Counted from the first letter of the stretch, positions 1 to 9,875 are shown. The stretch: 64,000 nt of DNA from Pseudoalteromonas rhizosphaerae (GCF_902498845.1 NZ_CABVLM010000009.1:124001-188000), one strand, 5' to 3'. The notes: generated by a model from the sequence alone, not told the origin. Numbers and translations: made by a program.

Positions 1-45
1 TGCAACTTCGAGCTCATCTTCGATGATAACTACTGAATATGTCAT
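1..45 (-). CDS. Response regulator, N-terminal fragment (CitB/DcuR type likely)
   Basis: Only the first 15 codons are inside the window; the gene runs off the left edge. The translation MTYSVVIIEDELEVA is the first beta strand and acidic pocket (E-D-E) of a receiver domain. It lies 93 bp downstream of the sensor kinase gene on the same strand, so it is the expected partner regulator of that kinase and the last seen member of the uptake operon. CitB/DcuR membership is inferred from the CitA/DcuS-like kinase, because the output domain is outside the window. Confidence 0.8.
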   Translation of the reverse strand, partial: MTYSVVIIEDELEVA

Positions 46-138
46 TTTTTATTACTCATTTTAGCGTTGCAATGTTAGCCCATTTACTTTTATTATTGTT
101 TGCTTGGCCACTGCTTATTAGCCTAAATTACCTTAGGG

Positions 139-1761
139 TTATTTAGGAATATAGACGCTTAATCTCGCGCCTTTTAAATCTGACTCACCAATTTCTAAAC
201 TACCACCACACGAATCTAAATTAGTTTTCACTAAATATAAACCAATGCCATGCTCTGCCCCTGCTTTTGAACTGTATTGTGGGGTAAATATCACTTCATG
301 GTCGTTACCCAAGCCAAAACCACTGTCTTCGACATCAAACAATAATGTCTTACTCGTTTCATCAACCGTGACTCGTACATGAGGTTCTCGATCTTTACTG
401 GCTCTGATCGCCGCATCAATGGCGTTATCAATTAAGTTGCCCAAGATTGATACTACTCGTTCTAACATTTCAGTACGTGCGATGGCACCAAGTAAACTTT
501 CTGGGTTTAATTCCAATACTACGTTTAACTCGCGGGCTTTATGGTATTTACCCACCAGCAAACCGGCTAACACAGGATCTTGAATACGTTCTAATAAATG
601 GTGGATCTGTGCTTGTGAACCTTGGCTTTCTTGGCCGATCAATTCGATTGCTTGCTCATTTTTACCCATTTGAATAAGCGCCCCAATTAGATTTAGCTTA
701 TTCGAATAGTCATGGGTTTGCACCCTTAACAACTCGGCAAATGCTTGTACTTTAGTAAGTTGCTGGCTCAAGTATTCAAGCTCATCAGCTGGGCGCAGAG
801 TGAGTAAAATACCATCCGCCTGCCCTTGCACTTGCAATGAAAAACGCGACAACACCAAACGTTTATCCGCAGCAAACAACTCAAAGCCAACCATTTTACG
901 ACGCTGATTTCGTAATAAAAACTCAGCATGCTCTGGCAGTAAATCTTTCAGAGTTAATGACTGATTAATACAGGCAACTGGTTTATCTAAAATTTCGCAA
1001 GCACGCTGGGTCAGTTTGCGTACTCGTCCGTCGGGATCAAGTGCAATAACACCGCTACGCATGGTATTTAAAATAGCGTCCTGCTCTGAAAACAACCTCG
1101 CTATTTCATCTGGTTGCAAACCAAAGATGGCATTTCTTACTCGCTGACCAATAAAGATAGCGGCAATAATACTCAAAGCAACTAACAACAAACCCCAAAT
1201 CATAATTTCAACAATCCGCTCACGGATCAACGGCTCAACCGATTGCACTAAAAAACCGACCGAGACCAAACCAATAATATTTTGTTGCTCATCGTATACC
1301 GGCACTTTACCGCGAATGGATTCACCTAAGCTGCCCTGCGCCACTGAAATATAACGCTCGCCGTGTAACGCGTCTTGGCTATCACCGCCAACCATTTTTT
1401 TACCGAGTTTATTGCTATCTGGATGGACGATTCGATGCGCATTTTTATCACCAATAACAATAAAATCTGCGCCAGTTAGCTGGCGCAGATTTTCTATTTC
1501 TTGGTTGATTGCCACCAAGTTACTAGGGTTCTTTAAAGCTTTAACGACATCATCGCTTGATGCAATACTCGTCGCCACAGCGAGTGCTTTGTCACCAATG
1601 TGATCATGCAAACTTTGTGCGGTAATTCGATACACCAAACCGCCAAATAACACCGCTTGTAATACACACAGCCCTGTAACCCAAATTATTAACCGCGTTT
1701 CTAAACGCTTAGGCTTTTTAACTATGTTTTGCAGCGGATTTTGCGTCTTGGTGTAGCTCAT
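139..1761 (-). CDS. Sensor histidine kinase, CitA/DcuS family
   Basis: Membrane sensor kinase, 540 residues. A membrane helix at about 24-46 is followed by a periplasmic single-Cache-type domain (about 47-180), a second helix (about 183-206) and a PAS-like linker (about 225-330). The dimerisation region has the CitA/DcuS-type motif THDYSNKLN, with the probable phospho-acceptor His near residue 350. The C-terminus is an HATPase domain with N-box NLIDNAIDAA, DSGFGLG and GIGLYLVK. An SD-like GAGGT precedes the ATG. It follows tctA by 12 bp and precedes a response regulator, so it probably senses the di- or tricarboxylate imported by the transporter encoded with it. The exact ligand cannot be read from sequence. 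Confidence 0.92.
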   Translation of the reverse strand: MSYTKTQNPLQNIVKKPKRLETRLIIWVTGLCVLQAVLFGGLVYRITAQSLHDHIGDKALAVATSIASSDDVVKALKNPSNLVAINQEIENLRQLTGADFIVIGDKNAHRIVHPDSNKLGKKMVGGDSQDALHGERYISVAQGSLGESIRGKVPVYDEQQNIIGLVSVGFLVQSVEPLIRERIVEIMIWGLLLVALSIIAAIFIGQRVRNAIFGLQPDEIARLFSEQDAILNTMRSGVIALDPDGRVRKLTQRACEILDKPVACINQSLTLKDLLPEHAEFLLRNQRRKMVGFELFAADKRLVLSRFSLQVQGQADGILLTLRPADELEYLSQQLTKVQAFAELLRVQTHDYSNKLNLIGALIQMGKNEQAIELIGQESQGSQAQIHHLLERIQDPVLAGLLVGKYHKARELNVVLELNPESLLGAIARTEMLERVVSILGNLIDNAIDAAIRASKDREPHVRVTVDETSKTLLFDVEDSGFGLGNDHEVIFTPQYSSKAGAEHGIGLYLVKTNLDSCGGSLEIGESDLKGARLSVYIPK

Positions 1762-1773
1762 TTTTTACCTCAA

Positions 1774-3315
1774 TTATGCATGCTCTTGCTTCACTTTAAG
1801 CGCCGCTTTATCTGCCCGGCGTTGGGTTATAAAGTCTTTTAATGGAAATAACAACACTAATATTGAGATAATAAAAATGCTCAATGTTAGTGGGCGTTCC
1901 CATAAGAAGCTTAATGAACCATCCGAGATCATCATTGAACGACGGAAGTTACGCTCAATCATGTCGCCTAAAATAAAGCCTAGTAGTAATGGTGCCATTG
2001 GGAAAGCCAGTAATCGTAATACCAACGCCACCACAGCAAAGCCAACCATCATAAATAAATCAAAGGTATTAAAGGAAACTAAATACACACCAATTAAGCT
2101 GAAGAACAAAATCATTATCGTTAATACTGATTTTGGCATCGCTAATACTTTTGCAAAATATGGTATCAAAGGAAGATTCAAAATCAGCAATACGATGTTA
2201 CCAAAGTACATGCTAACGATAACCGCCCAAAATACACTTGGGTTTTCTTGCATCAGCATTGGACCTGGCTGAATACCGTAAGCAATTAGGGCACCTAACA
2301 TAATAGCAGTCGTACCCGAACCTGGAATACCTAATGTAAGTAATGGTACAAATGAACCGGTACATGCTGCATTATTTGCAGACTCTGGCGCTGCCAAGCC
2401 TCGTAATGAACCTTTACCAAACTTTTCTTTTAAGCCTTTAGGCGCTAAGTTACGTTCCGTCGCATACGCCATAAAGCTAGCGATAGTGGCACCTGCACCC
2501 GGCAATACGCCAACAATAAAACCAAGTATAGACGAGCGGCCAATAACTGGCGCAATGTCTTTGATCTCTTCTTTGGTCAATTTAGTTGAACCGATTTGCG
2601 GTGTGTCTGAATCATTAATACTTTTAGTTTCTTTTTTCTCTGGACGCACTACATTAATAAGCGCCTCAGCCAGTGCAAAAGTAGCCATTGCCACTAATAA
2701 AAAGCTAATGCCATCAAGTAAGTCAGCTTGGCCTAACGTAAAACGCTCAGTACCAGATGATGGATCAATCCCCACAGTCGCGAGCATTAAGCCAAATACT
2801 GTCATCATCATGGCTTTTAAAAATTGCCCTTTATTAGAAAACGCCGCGATCGCTGTTAAACCTAAAAACATCAGTACAACGTAATCTGGAGATTGAAAAC
2901 TCAGCGACACTTTTGCCAACAAGGGGGCTGCAACCATCAATAAAATTGCGCCTATGGTTCCGCCGATAAAGGAGGAGTAAGCGGCTATCGCCAATGCTTT
3001 GCCAGCATGACCTTGTTTAGCCAGCGGATAGCCATCAAAGGAGGACGCAACTGTACCCGCCACCCCTGGGGCATTAATTAAAATAGATGATGTTGAACCG
3101 CCAAAAATTGCACCGTAATACACCCCCGCCATCAGAATCATCCCTGAATCGGCACCGATGCTATAAGTAATTGGGATCATTAACGCAATAGCAGTAATTG
3201 GCCCAAGCCCCGGAAGCATGCCGATAAAGGTACCAACAAAACAACCCACTATGACATACAATAAATTGTTCCAGTCGAGTACGGTCGACAAGCCCAGCAT
3301 AATTCCATCAAACAT
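1774..3315 (-). CDS. tctA: Tripartite tricarboxylate transporter, large permease TctA
   Basis: Large membrane subunit of a TTT-family solute carrier, 513 residues, about the normal TctA length. It has about 12 hydrophobic segments and two characteristic glycine/proline-rich stretches: GMLPGLGPITA near the N-terminus and GVLPGAGATIASFMAY in the middle, which mark the family's internal repeat. The gene starts 3 bp after tctB and ends 12 bp before the kinase, consistent with one transcript. With TctB and the periplasmic TctC it should import an organic acid using the ion gradient; citrate-like substrates are typical of the family, but the actual one is unknown. Confidence 0.95.
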   Translation of the reverse strand: MFDGIMLGLSTVLDWNNLLYVIVGCFVGTFIGMLPGLGPITAIALMIPITYSIGADSGMILMAGVYYGAIFGGSTSSILINAPGVAGTVASSFDGYPLAKQGHAGKALAIAAYSSFIGGTIGAILLMVAAPLLAKVSLSFQSPDYVVLMFLGLTAIAAFSNKGQFLKAMMMTVFGLMLATVGIDPSSGTERFTLGQADLLDGISFLLVAMATFALAEALINVVRPEKKETKSINDSDTPQIGSTKLTKEEIKDIAPVIGRSSILGFIVGVLPGAGATIASFMAYATERNLAPKGLKEKFGKGSLRGLAAPESANNAACTGSFVPLLTLGIPGSGTTAIMLGALIAYGIQPGPMLMQENPSVFWAVIVSMYFGNIVLLILNLPLIPYFAKVLAMPKSVLTIMILFFSLIGVYLVSFNTFDLFMMVGFAVVALVLRLLAFPMAPLLLGFILGDMIERNFRRSMMISDGSLSFLWERPLTLSIFIISILVLLFPLKDFITQRRADKAALKVKQEHA

Positions 3316-3318
3316 AAC

Positions 3319-3786
3319 TTAACTCCACAGGTTGCCAGGAACCAAATAAATACCGAGCACTTGGGTCATTAAAAACCAAAACACTACAGCAACAGGGATA
3401 GAGGCCAATAAGAGAATAGCCTTGCGGCGCTCACCCATAACAAAAAAGCCAACTAATAAAAACGCACTGGTTGAGATTAAAAAGCCAATAGGCTCAAGCG
3501 CTGCGCTATATATCACCATCAATATAAGCAACCCGATTGTTCGCAATACATGTGACTTTTCGAGCGCATTATCTTCATCAACGGCTGCAGTTGGTTTAAG
3601 TAAAGTAGCCCCGATAGAAAGCAGACAAACGATAATACCAAATGCCGCATATACTTTAGGTAAGGTGGCAGAAGTAACCGTTTCATACTCTTCAAATGGG
3701 AGTAACGGAATTTGCCATGCAACAATGGCGTAGAGGGTAAATAGCGCCAAGAATAAACTTGGCCCTAGTAGTTCGCGATTCAACAT
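3319..3786 (-). CDS. tctB: Tripartite tricarboxylate transporter, small permease TctB
   Basis: Small membrane subunit of the TTT transporter, 155 residues with four predicted hydrophobic helices (about 8-28, 45-65, 85-115, 120-145). Low sequence conservation is usual for TctB, so the call rests on size, topology and position between tctC (11 bp upstream) and tctA (3 bp downstream). A GAGGCTTTT stretch before the ATG serves as the ribosome-binding site. Confidence 0.88.
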   Translation of the reverse strand: MLNRELLGPSLFLALFTLYAIVAWQIPLLPFEEYETVTSATLPKVYAAFGIIVCLLSIGATLLKPTAAVDEDNALEKSHVLRTIGLLILMVIYSAALEPIGFLISTSAFLLVGFFVMGERRKAILLLASIPVAVVFWFLMTQVLGIYLVPGNLWS

Positions 3787-3797
3787 AAAAGCCTCGA

Positions 3798-4781
3798 TTA
3801 ACGTGACGTACGAATAAAGCCGAGTTCTTCCATAACAACTTTAAGCTGTGCTTCTTGCTGTTCAAGTGACTTTATAAATTGATCTTTTTCTTGGAATAGG
3901 TTTAACCAACCGTTACGTGCACGGACTACTTCCCACTCTGGAGTGGTTTGTAATTTACGTAACTTCTCGGTGTATTCTGCAAGTTTATCAGCCGGTAAAT
4001 TAGGTGCCGCAAAGAAACCACGCCAATTAACAAACTCCATATCATAACCAAGTGATTTTAAGGTTGGAATTTGTGGATAATCTGGTAGTGCCTCACCAGA
4101 GGTCACAGCTAGAATGCGTGCTTGACCGCCATTAGCGACTTCTAACGCTTCGCTAAGTCCGGTAGAAAGTAAGTTAACCTCGCCTGATAACAACCCTGCT
4201 TTGGCTTTACCACCCGCGTCATAAGGGATATAACGCAAACGACGTCCGTCAAGGCCTGCCGCTTTAACTGCTTGCGCTGCAACTAAGTGATCCATGCTGC
4301 CACGTGCAGAGCCACCAGCTACTTTTACAGAGCCTGAATCTTCTTTCATTGCTGCGATCACATCCTGCCAGGTTTTAAATGGCGAATCGTTACGTACTAC
4401 AAACGCACCGTAGTCGGCAATCATACTGGCAACGGGAGTTAAATCACGGTAGCTGTAAGGAATTTTACCGGTTAGTGCCCGCAACACGATAGGTGTTGAG
4501 TTAACCATTAAGATATCGCCTTTTTTAGTACCAGACTCAATCAGATAAGCGATTGCACGGCCACCGCCGCCGCCCGACATATTTTGAAAAGACGCATTAT
4601 CTTCAATACCCGCTTTCACTAAACCTTCACCCACACCGCGTGCTGTGGTATCCCAGCCGCCACCAGGGCCGCCCGGTACTAAAAAGTGAATGTCAGCCAT
4701 AGCAAACGGACTGCTTAGTACTAACGATGCCGCAAGTACCGTAGTTTTAAATGATTTAAATGATTTTTTAAGTAAGTTCAT
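3798..4781 (-). CDS. tctC: Tripartite tricarboxylate transporter, periplasmic binding protein TctC
   Basis: Periplasmic solute-binding protein of the TctC/Bug family, 327 residues. A signal peptide (about 1-29, ending AMA) is followed by the family's glycine-rich entry loop (PGGPGGGWD), a typical ligand-contact region. The rest matches the two-lobed Bug fold pattern, with GGSARGSMDH as a second ligand-loop candidate. TAGGAGT upstream of the ATG is the ribosome-binding site. It is the first cytoplasm-side transporter gene after the porin and delivers substrate to TctAB. Confidence 0.94.
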   Translation of the reverse strand: MNLLKKSFKSFKTTVLAASLVLSSPFAMADIHFLVPGGPGGGWDTTARGVGEGLVKAGIEDNASFQNMSGGGGGRAIAYLIESGTKKGDILMVNSTPIVLRALTGKIPYSYRDLTPVASMIADYGAFVVRNDSPFKTWQDVIAAMKEDSGSVKVAGGSARGSMDHLVAAQAVKAAGLDGRRLRYIPYDAGGKAKAGLLSGEVNLLSTGLSEALEVANGGQARILAVTSGEALPDYPQIPTLKSLGYDMEFVNWRGFFAAPNLPADKLAEYTEKLRKLQTTPEWEVVRARNGWLNLFQEKDQFIKSLEQQEAQLKVVMEELGFIRTSR

Positions 4782-4793
4782 CTCAATTTACTC

Positions 4794-6035
4794 CTAAAAT
4801 AAATACTGCATGCGCGCACTAAAGCCCATACCTGAGTCTTCATCACCCACTAACGCAGTTGCGCCTGGACCCTCTACATCGCTGTAGATCAAGTTGCCCA
4901 TAAATTTGATATCGCTGCTGATATAATAGGATGTGCCTAGGGTATAAGTAGTTACTTCAGTACCTTGCGTGCTACTTGTTGCATCCATTTGTGATACTCG
5001 GGCGACAAGCTCCCACGCATCTTTAATGCCTTTAGGTTGTACAAATAATGCTGAACCGGCTTTGTACCTGCGTTGCTCACCACCTAAGAAGTAGCTCGCT
5101 GATACATGAAAACCGTCATAACGTTCGCCATCAAGCGGGTCGGCGCCATTAACAGCATCAAGTGTGCGGCTTGCGTATTCAGCCTCTAGCGTTAATGCAT
5201 CAGCTTGATACGCAAACTCAAGACCACTTTGCGACAAACTATCCAATGCCACGGCATTACCACCCACCGCATAATCAACAAGACGTACATTGGCTTCACG
5301 TATTTCGCCACGGGCAAAGCGCGCACCTAACTCGTTACCACCCATATCACGGTATGAATGCCACGCACCTAAATGAATCACATCGCCTGGGGCTGCGCTT
5401 GACCAAGTAACACGTCCCGTTGCAGCGAGTGTTAGTTGATCATCTTCGTCATGACCCGTCGCACCAAAGGCATCATTTTTATAAACACCAACGGCATAAC
5501 GAAAACCACTGTCTTTAAAGTATTGAGACGCTGACGCTCCCCAACGGAAGAACGGCGAGAAAGTATTGGCTAGCGTACTGCGCTCTATAGTATTGGTATG
5601 CTTAGAGCTCGTTAAGCCATTTAAAGTGATGTCTTCACGGATTTTACCCGCTTTAATTTTTAGACCATTATCGAAATTATAACGAACTCGCGCCATCACG
5701 ATTTCTGCTGTACCTTCGGCAAACTCAAGCAGTAACTTGTGATCCCAGTTACCATGCTCACTTTCAACATAAGTACGGATACGACGCGCAAAAAAATCAC
5801 CGCCCGCATCACCGTCATTATTCGCGTTATATGCACCATCAAAATAGTTGTAATCAAGTTGCACTCGACCACCAAATTCCAAATTAAAGCCGCTAGACTT
5901 CTTCAGCGCAGCGACTTCTTTTTGTAGTTCGTCTAGTTGCTGCTGTAATTTTTCAGTGTCATTGGCAGCGAATGCTGAGGTACTTGCTAGCGCTGCTGCA
6001 ATGGCTAAAGCCAATTGTGTGTTACTTGCTTTCAT
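4794..6035 (-). CDS. Outer-membrane porin of the OprO/OprP/OpdH-like type
   Basis: Outer-membrane beta-barrel porin, 413 residues from the ATG at 6035. That start is preferred over one six codons earlier because it follows GGAGAG at a normal distance and begins directly with a signal peptide (about 1-23, ending AFA). A short coiled-coil stretch (about 24-45: EKLQQQLDELQKEVAALKK) precedes a barrel ending in a C-terminal aromatic residue (QYLF). It is the first gene of the minus-strand operon porin-tctCBA-kinase-regulator, parallel to the known Pseudomonas opdH-tctCBA arrangement, so it probably lets the organic acid cross the outer membrane. Confidence 0.9.
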   Translation of the reverse strand: MKASNTQLALAIAAALASTSAFAANDTEKLQQQLDELQKEVAALKKSSGFNLEFGGRVQLDYNYFDGAYNANNDGDAGGDFFARRIRTYVESEHGNWDHKLLLEFAEGTAEIVMARVRYNFDNGLKIKAGKIREDITLNGLTSSKHTNTIERSTLANTFSPFFRWGASASQYFKDSGFRYAVGVYKNDAFGATGHDEDDQLTLAATGRVTWSSAAPGDVIHLGAWHSYRDMGGNELGARFARGEIREANVRLVDYAVGGNAVALDSLSQSGLEFAYQADALTLEAEYASRTLDAVNGADPLDGERYDGFHVSASYFLGGEQRRYKAGSALFVQPKGIKDAWELVARVSQMDATSSTQGTEVTTYTLGTSYYISSDIKFMGNLIYSDVEGPGATALVGDEDSGMGFSARMQYLF

Positions 6036-6147
6036 TGGTTGTTCTCTCCACACCTGTTGATGATTTTGTTGTCGTTAGATGAGCGACTACACACTGCTAT
6101 CTGTCTTCGAGCATAGTGTTAACGTCAGATTAACGAAATGTTTAGAA

Positions 6148-6172
6148 TTTAAGCTGCATTGATCTGCTTAAA
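6148..6172. promoter_or_regulatory. Inverted repeat upstream of the porin operon (candidate operator)
   Basis: TTTAAGC at 6148-6154 and GCTTAAA at 6166-6172 form perfect 7-bp arms around 11 bp, lying 113-137 bp upstream of the porin start. This size and place suit a dimeric response-regulator site, possibly for the regulator that starts at position 45. The assignment is inference. Confidence 0.4.
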
Positions 6173-6279
6173 ATGCATTTAGCGCATAAAAATCACGCAC
6201 AATATGCACAAAACTACAGTTTAATAACTCGTTGATAGTAATTGATTATTTATTGAGGTTTAGCTAAAAGAGGCATCTT

Positions 6280-6306
6280 AAGGGGTGATAAATAATTCAC
6301 CCCCTT
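6280..6306 (-). terminator. Weak hairpin downstream of the chemoreceptor gene
   Basis: GGGGTGA at 6282-6288 pairs with TCACCCC at 6297-6303 around an 8-nt loop just past the stop of the chemoreceptor gene. There is no clean T-run on the minus strand, so it may be a weak or Rho-assisted terminator. Confidence 0.45.
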
Positions 6307-6314
6307 GATAATAC

Positions 6315-7961
6315 TTATACTTTAAAGTTGCTTACTAGGTTGTCTAACTGTTGACACTGCTGTGCCAATGCTTGGCATGCACGCTCAGCCTGATCCACTT
6401 TGTCTAGCATATTGCCACTTGATGTAGCGATACGTTGCACATTGATATTCACATCTTCACTCACTTGGCTTTGCTGCGTGGCAGCGGTGGCAATTTGCAT
6501 GTTCATATCGTTAATAATGGTAACTGCGTCATTAATACGCTGCACCGATTGCGCGGCACCGCGAGAGTGCTCAATCGTTTGTTGACCGCTTTTGGTACTG
6601 GCTTGCATTGCACCAACCGCTTGATTGGTGCCTTGTTGGAGCTTTTCAATCATGGCGTTGATCTCTCCGGTACTATCTTGCGTGCGACTCGCTAATGAAC
6701 GCACCTCGTCAGCAACGACCGCAAAGCCTCGCCCCTGCTCACCCGCGCGCGCGGCTTCAATGGCCGCATTTAACGCTAACAAGTTTGTTTGATCAGCAAT
6801 ACCACGGATAACATCAAGCACAGTGGCGATATTCATTACATCTTGCTCTAAGGTGTTTATTACGTCGCTCGATGCCGAAATGTCGGTCACCAGTTGATTA
6901 ATTAACGAAATGGTTTCTTCAATTGTGGCTTTTGCTACATTGGCATCATTATTAGCAGTACTTGTGGCACTGGCCGCATCATTAGCGTTTTGGCTTACGT
7001 TATCACTGGTCGTGCTCATTTCATTTACCGCAGCTGCCACTTGCTCACTTTCTATTTGCTGATTACTGGCTTCACTTAATACACTTGCAGTAATAATGCG
7101 CAAACTTTCAGTTTCATTGCGCACCTGTTCAGCCGAGCCGACAACCGCCAATACTGTGTTATGAATTTTACTGATAAAGGTATTAAACGAACGCGCAAGC
7201 GCACCCATTTCATCGTTTGACTTACTGTTTAACCGTTGCGTGAGATCGCCTTGGCCACTAGCTATGTTTTCTAATGCTAACTGCATTTTCTTTAACGGCG
7301 CCAAAATAACGGTAGACAGCAGCCAAGTTGCAGCTATTGATAAAACAAAGCTCAATACAATACCAAACTGCAAAGCAAAGCTAGCAGACTCTTGATTAGC
7401 GGTTACTTCAATTAAAGAATTTGTAAGTTTGGCATCTATTTCATCACGCATGCTAGTAACATTTTTGCGAATACGCGCTAACACTGCTTCCATATCTTGT
7501 TTATGCTCAGCTAAGTAACTAGCCGCAAGCTGGTGATCACTAAAAAGTGCTTGGTAGTAACGAGACCAAATAGCGACATCGGCTTTGATATTCGTAACCC
7601 GCTGTGCATTGATCGCATCAATGTAGCCAGACTTCACCAGCTTTAATGGGCTAGAAAGGCGCGCGTCGATACGAACTATATTATCTCGGTACTCTGCAAG
7701 CTGTACTATATAGTTTTGTTTGTCACCTTGTCCTAGCACCATGCTCAAACCTGCCGTTTTCACCTGAAAGAGATCACGATAGCCGTCTTCAAGATCGTCC
7801 AGCACCGTTCGCACCTCTAAGCTTATAAAACTGTTAAGTCGAGCTTGCTCTTTAAACGTATACAACACGTAACCCGACAACACCGAAAAAATAACTAAGG
7901 CGACGACGACAGGAATAGCAAATTTAACTCGAAAGCTAAGGTTATTTATAAATTGGCTCAT
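6315..7961 (-). CDS. Methyl-accepting chemotaxis protein
   Basis: Membrane chemoreceptor, about 548 residues from the ATG at 7961; a GTG three codons earlier is a possible alternative. A helix at about 12-35, a helical periplasmic ligand domain (about 36-195), a second helix (about 197-222) and a HAMP domain (about 223-275) lead into a long coiled-coil signalling domain. The signalling tip [18 protein letters not shown]-type sequence, which contacts CheA and CheW, is plain. There is no C-terminal CheR-tethering pentapeptide. It stands alone between the uptake operon and the sigma-54 module. The ligand is unknown; organic acid sensing is only suggested by the neighbouring operon. Confidence 0.95.
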   Translation of the reverse strand: MSQFINNLSFRVKFAIPVVVALVIFSVLSGYVLYTFKEQARLNSFISLEVRTVLDDLEDGYRDLFQVKTAGLSMVLGQGDKQNYIVQLAEYRDNIVRIDARLSSPLKLVKSGYIDAINAQRVTNIKADVAIWSRYYQALFSDHQLAASYLAEHKQDMEAVLARIRKNVTSMRDEIDAKLTNSLIEVTANQESASFALQFGIVLSFVLSIAATWLLSTVILAPLKKMQLALENIASGQGDLTQRLNSKSNDEMGALARSFNTFISKIHNTVLAVVGSAEQVRNETESLRIITASVLSEASNQQIESEQVAAAVNEMSTTSDNVSQNANDAASATSTANNDANVAKATIEETISLINQLVTDISASSDVINTLEQDVMNIATVLDVIRGIADQTNLLALNAAIEAARAGEQGRGFAVVADEVRSLASRTQDSTGEINAMIEKLQQGTNQAVGAMQASTKSGQQTIEHSRGAAQSVQRINDAVTIINDMNMQIATAATQQSQVSEDVNINVQRIATSSGNMLDKVDQAERACQALAQQCQQLDNLVSNFKV

Positions 7962-8121
7962 TTTTATCACTTATCAGTTTGCGGGCAATGGGAGGGTCTG
8001 TTTAAAAGAAAAATAGCGCTATGTACCTGAAAAAACAAATAAACTAAATGAACAAAAAGAATTAAAAAACCTAATAGCCACGACCATTCCAAGTATATTT
8101 ATTAAGCCCTATAAGCCACAC

Positions 8122-8155
8122 TCCCACTTTTAATTTGAAATTCCCATAAATGGGA
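8122..8155 (+). promoter_or_regulatory. Upstream activator site 1 (half-site plus palindrome)
   Basis: TCCCATAAATGGGA at 8142-8155 is the core of a 22-bp perfect palindrome (8138-8159). A half-site TCCCAC begins at 8122, exactly 20 bp upstream of the core. The same half-site/core arrangement occurs at 9790-9823. The core begins 67 bp before the GG of the -24/-12 promoter at 8207, the usual distance for a sigma-54 activator site. The NtrC-class protein encoded at 14483 is the obvious candidate binder, by proximity. Confidence 0.75.
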
Positions 8156-8206
8156 ATTTCCCAAGTCCGAAAAAAACAAAACATATAAATTTCAATGCCT
8201 TATACT

Positions 8207-8223
8207 TTGGTATGCTCCTCGCT
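8207..8223 (+). promoter_or_regulatory. Sigma-54 promoter for the beta-lactamase-fold gene
   Basis: TTGGTATGCTCCTCGCT has the invariant GG (8209-8210) and GC (8221-8222) separated by exactly 10 bp. Its last ten bases are identical to those of the second promoter at 9876. The start of transcription should be near 8234, about 34 bp before the ATG. Confidence 0.78.
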
Positions 8224-8267
8224 TTAGTGCTCACATCAAAAACTATCTAAGCAAAAAATAGATACAA

Positions 8268-9773
8268 ATGAACACTAAGGACAACATCGTGTACACAGCT
8301 TGCAAAAAATTAGCAAAAAAATTAATCCTACCAGCCATAACCCTTCTATCGGCCGCTTTCTGCGCCTTTTCAGCACATGCAGATGAGCTCGACCAATGGG
8401 TTGTTGAGTTAATGCAAAAAAGAAATATTCCGGGGTTACAACTCGCTGTTGTTCGAAATAACAAAATAATTAAAGTTGCCAGCTACGGAGTTGCAAATAT
8501 TGAAGATAATATTGCCGTTGATGCCAATACTCTATTTGCAATTAATTCTGCAACAAAAGCCTTTGTTGGTGTAGCTCTAATGCAGCTTGTTGAGCAAAAG
8601 AAATTAGATCTCGATGCGCCTATTGCTAATTACCTACCAGAGCTGCCAACTCAGTGGCACGCTATAACAACAAGAGAGTTAATGAGCCATACCTCAGGCT
8701 TACCTGACATAATAAAAGATGAAATTGCTAATTTAATCTCAGATCAAGGACCCGATGATGCGTGGCAACAAGTACAAATTAAGCCATTAGAATTCGAAAC
8801 CGGCACTCGCTTTAAATATAACCAAACAAACTACGTCATTATTGGTCAGTTAATTAACAAGCTAGCGGGGATCCCATTTCAGCAATTCATAGCGAAAAAT
8901 CAGTTACAGAAAACTGAAATGAGCCGAACACTTGAAGCTGGCTTTAGTAATCTCAACAATGTTGTAAAGCACTCGGCTAGACGGTACGAAAGCCAAGCTA
9001 ATGAACTTATAAATTCCAGAGAAGCCATTTTCTCTGAACTGTTACAAACCGCCGCAGGCATGGCCTCAACAGCAACAGAATTAGCAAATTGGCTAGTGGC
9101 ATTACAAACAAATCAGTTTATTAGTGCACAAAGTATTCAGCAAATGTGGTCCCCGACCCGCCTAAAAAACGGTCATACTCAAGGCTTTAATCAGCGTTTA
9201 AATGGCTATAGTCTTGGCTGGCCAGTTATGGGCCGAGAAGAGCATCCTGCATTAGCTGCGGTAGGTGGTAACAGAGCGGGTATCTTTGTTTACCCTAAAG
9301 ATAATATGTCGATTGTCATCTTAACTAACTTAATTGGCGCACTGCCATCGCAATTTGTAGATGAAATTGCCGGATTTTATATCCCGCAAATGAAACAAGA
9401 GAATGGCTTTGGTTTACCCAAAAATATTAAACGCTTATGGCAAGTTCTTGAAGTACAAGGCTATGGAAATGCAATTACAGCTGCCGCTCAATTAAGTAAA
9501 GATGAGCAGATTCAATTTACCGAAAACAATATTAACTTATGGGGTTATTCGCTTATTAACCAAGACAAACTCAATGAAGCGTTAGCGGTTTTTAAGCTTA
9601 ACACGCACCTTTATCCACATAGTTACAATACCTTTGATAGCTTAGCAGAAGCATACTGGTATCTCGGTGACCACCAACAAGCAATCGCCAATTATAACCA
9701 TGTACTTAAACTCCAGCCTGATAATACTCATGCGAAAAAGCAGCTGACTAAATTAGCAAAAATTAATCAGTAA
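8268..9773 (+). CDS. Secreted beta-lactamase-fold serine hydrolase with C-terminal TPRs
   Basis: Exported protein of the class C beta-lactamase/S12 peptidase fold, 501 residues. A signal peptide (about 1-38) is followed by the SxxK nucleophile motif S94-A-T-K97 and the conserved MSHTSGLP stretch (139-146). The second motif reads Y184-N-Q where Y-x-N is usual, and the third region is VGGNRAG rather than the usual H/K-T-G, so substrate range may be unusual. Residues about 415-500 look like two or three TPR units. An in-frame GTG at 8289 has a better SD (AAGGA at 8277-8281) than the ATG chosen here. It has its own sigma-54 promoter and activator site matching those of the exporter operon, so the two are likely co-induced. 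The substrate is unknown. Confidence 0.88.
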   Translation: MNTKDNIVYTACKKLAKKLILPAITLLSAAFCAFSAHADELDQWVVELMQKRNIPGLQLAVVRNNKIIKVASYGVANIEDNIAVDANTLFAINSATKAFVGVALMQLVEQKKLDLDAPIANYLPELPTQWHAITTRELMSHTSGLPDIIKDEIANLISDQGPDDAWQQVQIKPLEFETGTRFKYNQTNYVIIGQLINKLAGIPFQQFIAKNQLQKTEMSRTLEAGFSNLNNVVKHSARRYESQANELINSREAIFSELLQTAAGMASTATELANWLVALQTNQFISAQSIQQMWSPTRLKNGHTQGFNQRLNGYSLGWPVMGREEHPALAAVGGNRAGIFVYPKDNMSIVILTNLIGALPSQFVDEIAGFYIPQMKQENGFGLPKNIKRLWQVLEVQGYGNAITAAAQLSKDEQIQFTENNINLWGYSLINQDKLNEALAVFKLNTHLYPHSYNTFDSLAEAYWYLGDHQQAIANYNHVLKLQPDNTHAKKQLTKLAKINQ

Positions 9774-9789
9774 ACTCGCTTTTAAATTA

Positions 9790-9823
9790 TCCCACTTTTG
9801 ATTTATACATCCCAGAAGTGGGA
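9790..9823 (+). promoter_or_regulatory. Upstream activator site 2 (half-site plus palindrome)
   Basis: Core TCCCAGAAGTGGGA at 9810-9823 with a half-site TCCCACTT at 9790-9797, again exactly 20 bp apart. Seen against the first site, half-site, spacing and core TCCCA-N4-TGGGA are kept while much of the DNA between has diverged. The core begins 68 bp before the GG of the promoter at 9876. Confidence 0.75.
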
Positions 9824-9875
9824 AAAACTGCATTAACAAAAAACATAAAAACAATTAGAATCAATAATTTAAATT

